Shown: positions 43,534 through 52,822, numbered from the stretch's first letter. The stretch: 64,000 nucleotides of DNA from Flavobacterium denitrificans DSM 15936 (GCF_000425445.1 NZ_KE384377.1:1027420-1091419); one strand, 5' to 3'. Notes: generated by a model from the sequence alone, not told the origin. Program-made: numbers and translations.

Positions 43534-43575
43534 TTAGATAATTTGTCAATGAGATAATTTGATAATTATTATTAT
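43534..43575. repeat. ATTAGATAATTTG repeat after nucleoside phosphorylase
   Basis: TAGATAATTTGTCAATGAG, ATAATTTGATAATTATTA: units of the same family as the hisA-hisF spacer, without a clear right arm. Confidence 0.5.
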
Positions 43576-43624
43576 AAAAAATTGAAGAATAATTGTTTTA
43601 ATCAATTCAAAAAGTAAATAATTC

Positions 43625-44065
43625 ATGGAAGACGTTATTCTTAAATTTGAAAAACTATTAAAGGAAAATGTAAACTATTTTCCCGAAATTAGTCCAAATA
43701 TTTTAGAAGAAAGAAAACCTGGAAAATGGTCAAAAAAAGAGATTTTAGGACATTTAGCAGATTCGGCAGTTCATAATTTGGTGCGGTTTACAGAAATCAA
43801 TTATACAGAGAAGCCATATAAGCATAGGCCTTATAATCAAATAGATTTAGTAAATTTAAATCAGTATCAAGAAATGGATATTGACGAGTTGACGCAATTG
43901 TGGTTTGTACTGAACAATCAAATTGCCAGGATTATGAAATTTGTTACTGAGGAAGCTTTGAATTATAAAATTGTTTTAAGTGATGAGTCTGTTATCGATT
44001 TAAGGTTTCTTATGACAGATTATGTAGAACATCTAGAACATCATATCAATCAGATAAAATCCTAA
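43625..44065 (+). CDS. DinB-superfamily protein
   Basis: 146 residues, a predicted four-helix bundle. The putative metal-binding His residues are in EILGHLADSAVHNL (about 40-55) and LEHHINQIK at the C-terminus (about 137). These fit DinB/YfiT-like thiol- or metal-dependent proteins of unknown substrate. The next gene begins 6 bp downstream, indicating an operon of small enzymes. Confidence 0.85.
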   Translation: MEDVILKFEKLLKENVNYFPEISPNILEERKPGKWSKKEILGHLADSAVHNLVRFTEINYTEKPYKHRPYNQIDLVNLNQYQEMDIDELTQLWFVLNNQIARIMKFVTEEALNYKIVLSDESVIDLRFLMTDYVEHLEHHINQIKS

Positions 44066-44071
44066 AAGTTT

Positions 44072-44464
44072 ATGTTTTTAAGAGTTGCTCGACACACCGA
44101 TGATTTAAAAAAAATTGAAGATTTTTATGTAAATGTTCTTGGTTTTGAACTTCTAGGAGAATTTCAAAATCATAATAACTACAATGGAATTTTCATTGGA
44201 AAATCAGGTTTAGACTGGCATTTTGAATTTACGCAGTCAACAACAAAGGCGAAACATATTTTTGACGATGATGATGTAATTGTCCTTTATCCAAAATCAA
44301 TTGTAGACTATAACGAATTAATTCACAAGTTCGAAAGTTTAAATGTCTCAACTATAACTGCAGCTAATCCATTTTGGAATGTAAACGGAAAAATGATCCA
44401 AGATCCAGATGGCTATAGAATTGTTATATCACCATTAAAAGCTGAAATAAGCGAAATTGAATAG
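44072..44464 (+). CDS. VOC/glyoxalase-family protein
   Basis: 130 residues. The two beta-alpha-beta-beta-beta halves are visible: RVARHTDDLKKIEDFYVNVLGFELLGEF and later IQDPDGYRIVISPL. A His near the start (VARHTD) and Glu in the middle (WHFEFTQS) are possible metal ligands. Such proteins isomerise or open small metabolites or confer antibiotic binding; the substrate is unknown. It follows the DinB-like gene by 6 bp. Confidence 0.85.
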   Translation: MFLRVARHTDDLKKIEDFYVNVLGFELLGEFQNHNNYNGIFIGKSGLDWHFEFTQSTTKAKHIFDDDDVIVLYPKSIVDYNELIHKFESLNVSTITAANPFWNVNGKMIQDPDGYRIVISPLKAEISEIE

Positions 44465-44527
44465 AAAATTAGATAATTTATAGGCTCAACCGAGATTCTA
44501 TATTTTTTAGAAATTTTAGATTAAAGA

Positions 44528-45001
44528 ATGACAGAAACACACAAAAAAATACTTTTTAAATACTATAGCGATTATTTACAAGACAATGTTTTAGAAACTA
44601 TGTGGGCTGAAATTATTGATTTAGAAAAAGGTCTTTTTAAATTGGATAACATTCCGTTTTTTGGGCCGCTTATCGCAACTGACGATTTGTTTTACGCTGA
44701 ATTTGATGAAAAGGAAAATCGTTTTGTTTATAAAGAAACGATTGAAAACTCAGGAAATTCGATTGTGCAGGTCTTGATTTTGGAAAAAGGATTTGATAAA
44801 GAAATTATAAGAGAAAAACTTAAAGCAATTAATTGCCAATCAGAAGGTTTAAATGAAACCTTATTTGCTGTTGAAATCGTAAGAGATGTTGATTACTCAT
44901 TAGTGCGAAGCATTTTGAATGAATATGAAGCCGAAGAAATCATTGAATATGCTGAACCTTGTCTTTCAGACAAACACCGAGCAGATTTATTAAAAAACTA
45001 A
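44528..45001 (+). CDS. DUF4265 family protein
   Basis: 157 residues with no signal peptide. The sequence MWAEIIDLEKGLFKLDNIPFFGPLIATDDLFYAEFDEKENRFVYKETIENSGNSIVQVLI corresponds to the DUF4265 pattern. It has a C-terminal part (LVRSILNEYEAEEIIEYAEPCLSDKHR) that looks like a separate small domain. Function unknown. The stop codon runs directly into an AAAC microsatellite. Confidence 0.75.
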   Translation: MTETHKKILFKYYSDYLQDNVLETMWAEIIDLEKGLFKLDNIPFFGPLIATDDLFYAEFDEKENRFVYKETIENSGNSIVQVLILEKGFDKEIIREKLKAINCQSEGLNETLFAVEIVRDVDYSLVRSILNEYEAEEIIEYAEPCLSDKHRADLLKN

Positions 45002-45023
45002 ACAAACAAACAAACAAACAAAC
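45000..45023. repeat. (AAAC)6 microsatellite
   Basis: Six copies of AAAC overlap the DUF4265 stop codon. It is a simple-sequence repeat in the gap before the next gene and could vary in length between strains. Confidence 0.9.
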
Positions 45024-45066
45024 TTAAGAATACGCATACCAAACTTAACTTAAACTTAAAACTGTA

Positions 45067-45918
45067 ATGAAAACCGTAAACATTGTGGGTGTTCCCGAAC
45101 ACTTCAATTTGCCATGGCATTTATGCATTGAAAATGGCGAATTTGAAGCTGAAAGTATTGATTTGCAATGGAAAGATATTCCTGAAGGAACGGGCAAAAT
45201 GTGTCAGATGCTACGTGATGGAGAAGCTGATATTGCCGTTATTTTGACGGAAGGAATAGTCAAAGATATTTTGGCAGGAAATCCAAGCAAAATTGTTCAG
45301 ATTTATGTGCAATCTCCTTTGATTTGGGGAATTCACGTTGCAGCTAAATCCGATTTTCAGACTGTAAAAGATTTGGAAAACAAAAAAGTAGCCATTTCGA
45401 GAATTGGCTCTGGTTCACAGTTAATGGCATATGTCAATGCTGCTGAACAAGGTTGGGAACAAGACGAATTGAAATTTGAAATCATAAATACAATTGATGG
45501 CGCTGTCGAAGCATTGACAAATGGAACTGCAGATTATTTTATGTGGGAGCGTTTTATGACAAAACCTCTTGTTGATAAAGGAATTTTCAGGAGAATTGGT
45601 GACTGCCCTACTCCTTGGCCTTCTTTTGTAATTGCCGCGCGAGATGAATTTTTGAAAAAAAATCCAAAAGCAATGGAAAAAATTCTTGAAATCATTAATA
45701 AAACCACGCAAGATTTTGCGCAAATTCCTAATATAGACAAAACATTAGCTCAGCTTTTTAATCAAAAAAAAGAAGACATTCGAGAGTGGCTTAAACTTAC
45801 ACAATGGTCTCAAAAGCATTTGAGCGAAAAAGCTTTTACCAAAATTCAAAATCAATTATTTGATCTGGGAATTATTGATAAAAAAAGTACTTTTGTTGAA
45901 ACGGTAAAAGCGCTGTAA
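45067..45918 (+). CDS. periplasmic-binding-protein-fold protein without a signal peptide
   Basis: 283 residues that read as a type-2 ABC solute-binding fold (NMT1/THI5-like): GVPEHFNLPWHLCIENGEFEAE, MLRDGEADIAVILTEGIV, VAISRIGSGSQLMAYVNAAEQG, DGAVEALTNGTADYFMWERFMTKP. It begins directly with MKTVNIVGVPE and has no signal peptide, lipobox or neighbouring permease or ATPase. It is therefore probably cytoplasmic, perhaps an enzyme or sensor using the same fold. The gene downstream starts 18 bp later. Confidence 0.8.
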   Translation: MKTVNIVGVPEHFNLPWHLCIENGEFEAESIDLQWKDIPEGTGKMCQMLRDGEADIAVILTEGIVKDILAGNPSKIVQIYVQSPLIWGIHVAAKSDFQTVKDLENKKVAISRIGSGSQLMAYVNAAEQGWEQDELKFEIINTIDGAVEALTNGTADYFMWERFMTKPLVDKGIFRRIGDCPTPWPSFVIAARDEFLKKNPKAMEKILEIINKTTQDFAQIPNIDKTLAQLFNQKKEDIREWLKLTQWSQKHLSEKAFTKIQNQLFDLGIIDKKSTFVETVKAL

Positions 45919-45936
45919 AAACTGCTTTGAATTTTT

Positions 45937-46869
45937 ATGATGAAATTCCCTAAAATCGACTTTCCGCAATTGAAATCTAAATTACAGGTGAAATCACCTT
46001 ATGATAGGATTATTATTTCGTTGTTGAGTCTTTTAATCACAATTCCGATTTTCATCATTCTGCATCAAAATCTTCGCGATTTAAATTGGGCTTTCAATTT
46101 AGATCGCGTCTTTATTTTTTTATTTGTTTTTGCAGCAATATTCTTTTTGTTGATGTTGCTGCGAACCATAATTATTTTATGTGTTGCAGTTTATCTGCTG
46201 GTTTTGTTTTATGGTTCAGTCATTGGGAATTATGGTTTCAGTGAAATTTCAGAGGACTATAACTCAATGATCTATACCATGTCAGATAATCCTTTTCCGC
46301 AAGATATTATTGTAGCAAAATTGCTTCCTTTTCCAAATAAATCTAAAATTATTAATGCGATAGAATATCAAAACCCAAAAGTTCGAAATTTTGCTATCAT
46401 GGCAACGACGAAGCATTTTAAAGGAATCAAAGGATATTCAGATTATCGTACGACAATTCAATGTTTTGCTGTTTTTAAAGAAATCAACAGCCGATGGAAC
46501 TATGTAAACGATCCAAAAGAAGGCGATTATATTGCAACGGCGAGCGAATCTTTAGAATATTTCTCAGGTGATTGCGATGATCACTCTATTTTAATGGCGG
46601 CGGCGATCAGATCCATTGGAGGAACTCCAAGGCTTATTCATACCAAAGGGCACATCTACCCTGAAATTTTAATTGGCTCTTTGATTGATCTAGAAAAAGT
46701 CAATTTTTTGATAAAAAATGTACTTTTTTCCAAAGAAAGTTATGGCAAAAAAATACATTACCACATTGATGAACGTGGACAAGTGTGGATGAATTTAGAT
46801 TATACCGCGACATATCCTGGCGGGCCTTTTTTATATGAAGAGATTCTTGGCGAACTTACATTGAATTAA
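45937..46869 (+). CDS. membrane-anchored transglutaminase-like protein
   Basis: 310 residues. Two or three hydrophobic segments span about 25-110 (IIISLLSLLITIPIFIIL, VFIFLFVFAAIFFLLMLLRTIIILCVAVYLLVLF). The C-terminal domain has the transglutaminase-like triad: Cys in YFSGDCDDHSILMAAAIRSIGG (about 207), His in HTKGHIYPEI (about 232) and Asp in WMNLDYTATYP (about 290). It may cleave or cross-link peptides near the membrane. The substrate is unknown. Confidence 0.8.
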   Translation: MMKFPKIDFPQLKSKLQVKSPYDRIIISLLSLLITIPIFIILHQNLRDLNWAFNLDRVFIFLFVFAAIFFLLMLLRTIIILCVAVYLLVLFYGSVIGNYGFSEISEDYNSMIYTMSDNPFPQDIIVAKLLPFPNKSKIINAIEYQNPKVRNFAIMATTKHFKGIKGYSDYRTTIQCFAVFKEINSRWNYVNDPKEGDYIATASESLEYFSGDCDDHSILMAAAIRSIGGTPRLIHTKGHIYPEILIGSLIDLEKVNFLIKNVLFSKESYGKKIHYHIDERGQVWMNLDYTATYPGGPFLYEEILGELTLN

Positions 46870-47044
46870 ACTTAGCGTTTTTTAGACCTTTGGTTAAATG
46901 AAAAATTAATAAAACGCTACTTGTTAAAATGTGAATTCCTAATAAATTCAAGGCTTTTCATTCGAATCTAAATATTTGATTACAAAAGCTTTAAATATTA
47001 TTTTTTTTTGTAACTTTTCCTGTCTAATTTTTAATCGCAGAATT

Positions 47045-47419
47045 ATGAAAAAATCTAAATTATTTATCTTCGGAATTTTATTATCAGCAGTATTAATTAT
47101 TTCGTGCAACAAAGCAAAAAGAAATGAATTAGTGAATTCTTGGAAAATTACATCAATTGAATCTAAAAAAGGACCTATTTCTGATTCAATTAAACATGTA
47201 ATTTTAACAGAAGGCAATTTAACATTCACTGAAGACGGACATGTAACAGGATATTTGCAACAACCTATTACTGATGGTACCTATGCTTTAACAAAAAAAG
47301 GAACAAGTTTAGTGATTAAAGATGAAACAGGCACTCCATATCCTTGTACAAGCACCATAACAAAGGATCAACTTATAATAGAGGGAGAAGATTATAAATT
47401 TACGCTTAAAAAGATTTAA
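47045..47419 (+). CDS. small lipoprotein, lipocalin-like
   Basis: 124 residues from the ATG at 47045 (KKSKLFIFGILLSAVLIISCNKA), with a lipobox Cys. An in-frame ATG 23 codons upstream would hide the signal peptide. The mature part WKITSIESKKGPISDSIKHVILTEGNLTFTEDGHVTGYL is typical of the Bacteroidota lipocalin-like DUF families, in which a small beta barrel binds hydrophobic ligands. No partner gene is adjacent. A terminator follows. Confidence 0.8.
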   Translation: MKKSKLFIFGILLSAVLIISCNKAKRNELVNSWKITSIESKKGPISDSIKHVILTEGNLTFTEDGHVTGYLQQPITDGTYALTKKGTSLVIKDETGTPYPCTSTITKDQLIIEGEDYKFTLKKI

Positions 47420-47460
47420 GCTTCTTTGCTCATAATAAACAATAAACCATATAAAAAATC

Positions 47461-47497
47461 AAAACTCCTAAATGATCTCAAACTTTAGGAGTTTTTT
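47461..47497 (+). terminator. terminator after lipocalin-like gene
   Basis: AAAACTCCTAAA (47461-47472) pairs with TTTAGGAGTTTT (47484-47495), followed by T. Confidence 0.85.
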
Positions 47498-47538
47498 ATT
47501 TATCGGCACTTAGTTTTAAACCCTATAAAGTTAGCTGT

Positions 47539-48525
47539 ATGAGTATAAAAAATAAAATCCTAATCGTTTTTGCTTTTTTAAGCACAATAATTTCTAATGA
47601 CAAAACTTTAGCTTGTACAAGAATTGTTTATCAAGGCCCGAATGGCACTATCCTTACTGCACGCTCTATGGACTGGAGAGGTGAAATTCCTGCTAATTTA
47701 TGGGTTTTTCCGAGAGGAATAGATAGATTTGGCGAAGCGGGAAATAATTCGGTTAAATGGAAATCCAAGTACGGAAGCGTTGTAACAAGTTCATGGGATA
47801 TTGCTTCTTCTGATGGAATGAATGAAAAGGGTTTGGTTGGAAATTTGCTTTGGTTGGCTGAATCTACTTATCCACAATTCGAAAAGAACAGCAAAACAAA
47901 AGGATTGGCTGTTTCACTCTGGCTTCAATATGTACTTGATAATTTTTCGACAGTATCAGAAGCTGTAACTGCTCTAGGAAAAAATGATTTTGTGGTAACA
48001 TCATCACATATTCCGGAAACGGATATTTTTGCGACTGTACATTTATCGATTTCTGATGCGTCTGGAGATAATGCCATTTTTGAATACATAAACGGAAAAC
48101 TGATGATTCATCATGACAGAGCTTATGTTGCCATGACAAACTCCCCTATTTTTGATGAACAATTAGCAATAAATACCTATTGGAAAAGCATTCCAGGAAC
48201 GGTTATGCTGCCGGGAACCAACAGGGCCGCAGACCGATTTGTAAGAGCGCATTATTATATTGATGCGATTCCGAAAACGGATAATATAAGAACGGCATTG
48301 GCTAGTGTTTTTGGCGTAATTAGAAATTGTTCGGTTCCACTTGGAATTTCTTCACCAACTGAGCCCAATATATCATCGACACGATGGAGAACTGTTGCAG
48401 ATCAAAAAAATCTGGTTTATTATTTTGATAATGTTTTAAATCCGAACGTGGTTTGGGTTGAATTCAGCAAGTTAGATTTTAGCGAAAAAGCTAAAGTTAG
48501 AAAACTGAGTTTGGCTAATAAATGA
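47539..48525 (+). CDS. secreted linear-amide C-N hydrolase (choloylglycine hydrolase / penicillin V acylase family)
   Basis: 328 residues. The signal peptide is cut after Ala25, exposing Cys26 (ACTRIVYQGPNG) as the N-terminal nucleophile of an Ntn-hydrolase. Conserved downstream motifs are ARSMDWRGEIP, SSWDIASSDGMNEKGLVGNLLWL and AMTNSPIFDEQL, with Arg/Asp/Asn residues of the family. It should hydrolyse amide bonds of bile-salt-like, penicillin V or N-acyl-homoserine-lactone substrates outside the cytoplasm; which one is unknown. It is a single gene between two terminators. Confidence 0.9.
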   Translation: MSIKNKILIVFAFLSTIISNDKTLACTRIVYQGPNGTILTARSMDWRGEIPANLWVFPRGIDRFGEAGNNSVKWKSKYGSVVTSSWDIASSDGMNEKGLVGNLLWLAESTYPQFEKNSKTKGLAVSLWLQYVLDNFSTVSEAVTALGKNDFVVTSSHIPETDIFATVHLSISDASGDNAIFEYINGKLMIHHDRAYVAMTNSPIFDEQLAINTYWKSIPGTVMLPGTNRAADRFVRAHYYIDAIPKTDNIRTALASVFGVIRNCSVPLGISSPTEPNISSTRWRTVADQKNLVYYFDNVLNPNVVWVEFSKLDFSEKAKVRKLSLANK

Positions 48526-48600
48526 AAATTATTCTGGAGAATCTTCAATGAATTTTCAAGCTATGGCGCCATTTAAGTTTGCTGGTTTAGATTAAAATTA

Positions 48601-48643
48601 AAAATCCTCAGAATTTGAAAATTTAAACTCTGAGGATTTTTTT
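48601..48643. terminator. bidirectional terminator
   Basis: AAAATCCTCAGA (48601-48612) pairs with TCTGAGGATTTT (48629-48640) and is flanked by A and T runs between convergent genes. Confidence 0.9.
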
Positions 48644-48664
48644 ATTTTGAAAATCTTATCTTTT

Positions 48665-50116
48665 TTAAGATAAACCACGTGTCAGCCAGCCTTTTTTATT
48701 TGCAGTTGCAATTGCATAAGGTGTAATCCAAAACAAACTGAAAGTATAAAATATGCTGTATGAATAAGCCCAGAATGCATCAGCAAAACTATATCTTTTT
48801 GCATAAAACAATACTGAGAATGTTGATACAATCAAAATGCTTAAAAGTGTTGAACTAAAAAACAATACCGGATGAACCGCAATAAAAAAGAGCATAAATA
48901 ATAAAAAAGGATATGCCATAATTATTTTTAAGGACTGATTTGTAAACAAAAGTCTGGCACCGAATTTAGATTCTTTTCTAAAATCTTTAAAAACGTACTT
49001 TGCCATCATAATGTTTTCGCGAACATTGCTTCTTCCCCATCTAATAAACATTTTGTACAAACCTTTATATTCTTCTGGAACGTTTGTCAATACGAGTGCA
49101 TTTCTTTGGAACAAAACATGCAGACCTTGTTTTAAAATCATATTTGTCATTGCTCGATCTTCACCAATGTCTGATGGTTGTCCCATAAATGTCTGATTTA
49201 TCCATTCTGGAAGACATTCAAATACAGCATCTCTTCTGTACGCCGCTGCAGCGCCAGGAGTACATAAAACAGATCCTAACATACTTTCCGCAGAACGCAT
49301 AAATTCAAAACTCATTACAAAACTAACGTTCAGCATTTTTGGCAATAAAGCTTTTTTATTGTTCAAAACATGAACATTTCCTGCTACTGCACCACATTTT
49401 TCATCAACTACAAACGGACTTACAAGATTTCTTAAAGTATCTTTTTTGACAATCGAATCACTATCAACAGTTACAAAAACTTCTCCTGTTCCAAGTTCAA
49501 ATCCGCGATATAAGGCGTGACGTTTTCCTTTGTTTTCAGGTTGTTGATAGATTTCAAGACGATCTCCAAGTTTTATTTTTGCCTGTTGCATCCAGTACCA
49601 AGTATCATCTTTGCTTCCATCATCAATAGCTAATAATTGCAGTTTTTGTGATGGAAAATCGCTTTCTGCAAGGCTCATCAACGTATGCCACACTAATTTT
49701 CCTTCGTTATACGCTGGAACAATTACCGTACAAGTTGGCAATAAATCATCTGAAACAGATTCAATTGGCTTGTATCTGAAATATAAATACAGATTATATA
49801 AAAACGAACCAGTTTGGAAAAAGAATAAAGCTGCTGTTAGAATTAAAAATGGAAATCCCCAACTAGAATTTATTCTATCTAATTGAAACTGATCAAAATC
49901 CGATTGAAGTTTATAAACGACAAAAGCACCGCTAAGCATCAGTAAAAAAGTAGCTGTAAGTATTATAAAGTCTAAAGGGCGTGCTTTTTTTTCGGTTGAT
50001 TCTTGTTGAGATTTGGTATTCGAACTAAAAATTGTTTTTTTTAATGTTTGTTCTTTTGTACTGAGGGCTTTATCAGAAGCATAGAATTGTTCTGAAGTAA
50101 TTGTTTCACTTTTCAT
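48665..50116 (-). CDS. family 2 glycosyltransferase (processive, HasA/NodC-like)
   Basis: 483 residues. Two N-terminal membrane helices (about 45-70 and 80-110) are followed by the GT2 catalytic domain: TVIVPAYNEGKLVWHTLMSL, AIDDGSKDDTWYW (DDG), VDSDSIVK (DxD), PSDIGEDRAMTNMIL (ED), and MFIRWGRSNVREN in the place of QxxRW. Three to four C-terminal helices follow. The layout is that of membrane synthases of hyaluronan, chitin oligomer or poly-GlcNAc type. The product cannot be read from the sequence. It is not in a polysaccharide cluster. Confidence 0.88.
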   Translation of the reverse strand: MKSETITSEQFYASDKALSTKEQTLKKTIFSSNTKSQQESTEKKARPLDFIILTATFLLMLSGAFVVYKLQSDFDQFQLDRINSSWGFPFLILTAALFFFQTGSFLYNLYLYFRYKPIESVSDDLLPTCTVIVPAYNEGKLVWHTLMSLAESDFPSQKLQLLAIDDGSKDDTWYWMQQAKIKLGDRLEIYQQPENKGKRHALYRGFELGTGEVFVTVDSDSIVKKDTLRNLVSPFVVDEKCGAVAGNVHVLNNKKALLPKMLNVSFVMSFEFMRSAESMLGSVLCTPGAAAAYRRDAVFECLPEWINQTFMGQPSDIGEDRAMTNMILKQGLHVLFQRNALVLTNVPEEYKGLYKMFIRWGRSNVRENIMMAKYVFKDFRKESKFGARLLFTNQSLKIIMAYPFLLFMLFFIAVHPVLFFSSTLLSILIVSTFSVLFYAKRYSFADAFWAYSYSIFYTFSLFWITPYAIATANKKGWLTRGLS

Positions 50117-50345
50117 TATTTGGGCTATTGCTTTATTCGTAAAATGGCTTTTAAATTGATTTTTCTTGTTCTTTCCCTATGTAAACAGATAAATGAGAAG
50201 TAAACAAGAATGGACTCTAACCGATTTTACAAGCGTTGTGCCATAAATAATAAAAATTGAAAATGAGGGATTTAGCAGTTTTCAGCTAAAAAAGAAATGT
50301 GTAAACTTTACACAGTTGTAAAAAGTTTATACTACAGTTTTTTGA

Positions 50346-50381
50346 AAAAACCTCCAGGAATAAGGCTTCCTAGAGGTTTTA
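50346..50381 (-). terminator. terminator of PepSY-like gene
   Basis: AAAACCTCCAGGAA faces TTCCTAGAGGTTTT (one mismatch), with a T run on the minus strand, 10 bp beyond the stop codon. Confidence 0.8.
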
Positions 50382-50390
50382 AAACGTAAA

Positions 50391-50834
50391 TTATTTGATG
50401 TTATTGTTTTTGTCTTTCAGAATTTTTCCGTCTTTTGAAAATTCCAAATCAATAGAATTTGTCAAATCAACATCCAGATCTTTGTGGCCATAATCGATGT
50501 GCGTGATTTTCTCATTTGGATAATTTTTTGAAACATAATCTCGAATATTTGCTGGAATAAACTCAGTCGGAATTGGGTTGTCACCTCCATCCACTTCTCT
50601 ATAAGAGCCATCTTTCCAGAATTCTACTTCCGTTCCATCTTTTAATTTGACTTCGTAGCCTTTCTCGCCATGTTCGGCATCTTTTTGAGCTTTGACTACA
50701 GTAGTATAACTAAAGTGTTTTTGCAGAAATTCCTGAGCTGGCTTTGGTAATTCAGTAGTTTCAATTTTTTTCTGTGCGTTGGCCGATATTGTAAAATTAA
50801 ATAGCAATATGGCAATGATATAATATGTTTTCAT
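50391..50834 (-). CDS. secreted PepSY-like protein
   Basis: 147 residues. The signal peptide MKTYYIIAILLFNFTISANAQ is followed by two PepSY-like repeats, each with the pattern LPKPAQEFLQKHF...YEVKLKDGTEVEFWKDGSYREVDG and IPANIRDYVSKNYPNEKITHIDYGHKDLDVDLTNSIDLEFSKDGK. This family (PF11396-like) is common in Bacteroidota and is exported to the periplasm; its function is undefined. It is monocistronic with its own terminator. Confidence 0.85.
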   Translation of the reverse strand: MKTYYIIAILLFNFTISANAQKKIETTELPKPAQEFLQKHFSYTTVVKAQKDAEHGEKGYEVKLKDGTEVEFWKDGSYREVDGGDNPIPTEFIPANIRDYVSKNYPNEKITHIDYGHKDLDVDLTNSIDLEFSKDGKILKDKNNNIK

Positions 50835-50969
50835 GATTTTTATAGTTTTAAAAATTTGTATCTAGCTAATTTACAATAACTAACGGTTGGTTCAAATCAA
50901 TTTAAGAAAGCTTTAATGATTTACGGAACGCTTTTTTTTAGTACATTTAAGATTCTAAAATCAAAAGCT

Positions 50970-51377
50970 ATGCAAGATTCAAATAAACAAAATGATAATG
51001 TAATCCCAAAAGTAACAGGCGTTGGAGGAATTTTCTTTTTTACAGAAAATCCGAAAGAAACTAGAGAATGGTATGCTGAAAATTTAGGGCTCGAAGTCAA
51101 CGACTGGGGCTCAACTTTTGAATCCAGAAATTTTGATAATCCGGAAATAAAGGAAGTGCTTCAATGGAGTCCTTTCAAAAAGAATGATGATTATTTTTCG
51201 CCTTCAAAAAAAGAGTTTATGATCAATTATCGCGTTCAAAATATTGAAGGCCTTATAAATAAATTAAAAGAAAACGGCGTAACAGTTTTAGATGATATTG
51301 CGACTTATGATTATGGAAAATTTGTCCATATTATGGATGCTGATGGTAATAAAATAGAACTTTGGGAACCGGTTTAA
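50970..51377 (+). CDS. VOC/glyoxalase-family protein
   Basis: 135 residues from the ATG at 50970 (MQDSNKQNDN). An in-frame ATG at 50916 adds residues with no family match. The fold is clear: GVGGIFFFTENPKETREWYAENLGLEVNDWG and a C-terminal KFVHIMDADGNKIELWEP. A Glu in IELWEP and His in FVHIMD could bind metal. The substrate is unknown. A terminator shared with the convergent SDR gene follows. Confidence 0.85.
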   Translation: MQDSNKQNDNVIPKVTGVGGIFFFTENPKETREWYAENLGLEVNDWGSTFESRNFDNPEIKEVLQWSPFKKNDDYFSPSKKEFMINYRVQNIEGLINKLKENGVTVLDDIATYDYGKFVHIMDADGNKIELWEPV

Positions 51378-51392
51378 GAGAAAAAATGCAAT

Positions 51393-51432
51393 AAAAAAGC
51401 TCCATAATCAAGTGATTTTGGAGCTTTTTTTT
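51393..51432. terminator. bidirectional terminator
   Basis: AAAAAAGCTCCA (51393-51404) pairs with TGGAGCTTTTTT (51419-51430) between convergent genes. Confidence 0.85.
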
Positions 51433-51435
51433 TAT

Positions 51436-52173
51436 TTACCACGGACTTTCTTCAGTTTCGTCTTCAATATCATTGCTGAAAAACTTCCCTGTCGGCCCGT
51501 TTTCATCTGTCAAAGTATGTTTGATGATAAAGCTTGCCGCACTTTCTATACTTCCTGGCCCATTGAAATTATTGAAATCAGTCGCGGTATAGCCAGGATC
51601 AATTGAATTTACTTTGAATGGCAAATCTTTCAATTCAAAAGCCAAAGTTACGGTAAAAGCGTTTAAGGCCGCTTTTGAAGAAACATACGAAACTGCTTTA
51701 AACGGATAATATTTCCAAGTTGGATCGCTATGCAAAGTAAGCGAACCAAGGCCAGATGTAATATTACTAATTCGTGGACTTTCTGATTTTTTAAGCAAAT
51801 CAAGAAATGCTTGCGTAACTCTGATCACTCCAAAGAAATTTGTATCAAAGGTTTCTTGTATATTTTCAATTGAAGTGGTTGATGAATTTTGTGGCATATT
51901 GCCTAAAATTCCCGCATTATTGATTAAAATGTCAAGTTTGCCTTGCTCTTTTTCAATTCTGTTTTTCGCTGCCAAAACACTTTCCTGATTTGTAGCGTCA
52001 ATTTGGATTGCTTTGATATTTTCAAATCCGTTTTGAGTTAATTCGGTAACTACTTTTTCTCCTTTTTCAAGATCCCGACTTCCTAAATAAACCAATAAAC
52101 CTTTTTTTGAAAGCTGTTTTGCTGTCTCTAAACCTATGCTTCTGTTTGCACCTGTAATTAATACTGATTTCAT
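51436..52173 (-). CDS. short-chain dehydrogenase/reductase
   Basis: 245 residues of classical SDR. Motifs are the cofactor-binding ITGANRSIGLETAKQL, NNAG as LINNAGILGNM, catalytic Ser in RISNITSGLGSL, and YxxxK as AVSYVSSKAALNAF. Arg/Asn after the glycine motif favours NADP(H). It follows the Crp/Fnr gene on the minus strand with an 79-bp gap and may be its target. The substrate is unknown. Confidence 0.9.
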   Translation of the reverse strand: MKSVLITGANRSIGLETAKQLSKKGLLVYLGSRDLEKGEKVVTELTQNGFENIKAIQIDATNQESVLAAKNRIEKEQGKLDILINNAGILGNMPQNSSTTSIENIQETFDTNFFGVIRVTQAFLDLLKKSESPRISNITSGLGSLTLHSDPTWKYYPFKAVSYVSSKAALNAFTVTLAFELKDLPFKVNSIDPGYTATDFNNFNGPGSIESAASFIIKHTLTDENGPTGKFFSNDIEDETEESPW

Positions 52174-52252
52174 TTTTTACGTTTTAAAATTATGAATACA
52201 AAGTTGCAATCCAAAAAAATAGAAACATTTGCCAAATGACAAAAAAGAGATT

Positions 52253-52822
52253 TTAACGAATATTTTTTCTGATTCGGCTTAAGGATGACTGCGTAATTCC
52301 GAGATAAGAAGCCAAATACGAAAGAGGAATTCTATTGATAACATTCGGGAACAATTTCATAAAAGACAAATAACGCGTTGTTGCATCTTCTGAAACTAGT
52401 GGGCTTCTTCGAGCAACTTTTTGAATTAAAGCTTTTGAAATTATTTTGTGAACAATAGTGTCCCAGCCAATAATTGTATCTAATAATTCTTGCCAATCCT
52501 TTTTTGAAAACACAATGAGTTTACAATCTGTAACAGCTTGAACATAACAAGACGAGCAAATACCATTATCGAAACTTTCTAAATCTACAACGAGATTATT
52601 TTCTTCAATAAAGTATTTGGTGATTTCCTCGCCTTTATTGTCGTAGTAACAAACGCGCATTATTCCGTCAATAATAAAACCGACTTCTGCCGCGACTTTT
52701 CCTGCTTCTGCAAAATAGTTCTCTTTGCGGATTTCCCTTTCTTCCCCTTTTGATAAAATTAAATCAATTTGCTGCTGATTTAAATTGCCAAACTGCAATA
52801 TGTAATTTACTAGTTCTTTCAT
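52253..52822 (-). CDS. Crp/Fnr-family transcriptional regulator (copy 2)
   Basis: 189 residues. The N-terminal cNMP-like domain has VAAEVGFIIDGIMRVCYYDNKGEEITKYF. The helix-turn-helix is SYLASYLGITQSSLSRIRKNI at the C-terminus. A pair of cysteines in FDNGICSSCYVQAV (about 95) is notable and could sense redox state or metal, though this is inferred. It lies upstream of the SDR gene, mirroring the regulator-oxidoreductase arrangement at 35324-36945. Confidence 0.88.
   Translation of the reverse strand: MKELVNYILQFGNLNQQQIDLILSKGEEREIRKENYFAEAGKVAAEVGFIIDGIMRVCYYDNKGEEITKYFIEENNLVVDLESFDNGICSSCYVQAVTDCKLIVFSKKDWQELLDTIIGWDTIVHKIISKALIQKVARRSPLVSEDATTRYLSFMKLFPNVINRIPLSYLASYLGITQSSLSRIRKNIR

Noticed and set aside
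45000..45023. Phase-variation switch
   Set aside because: The (AAAC)6 tract lies at a stop codon and outside the next promoter-start region; a length change would hardly alter either protein.
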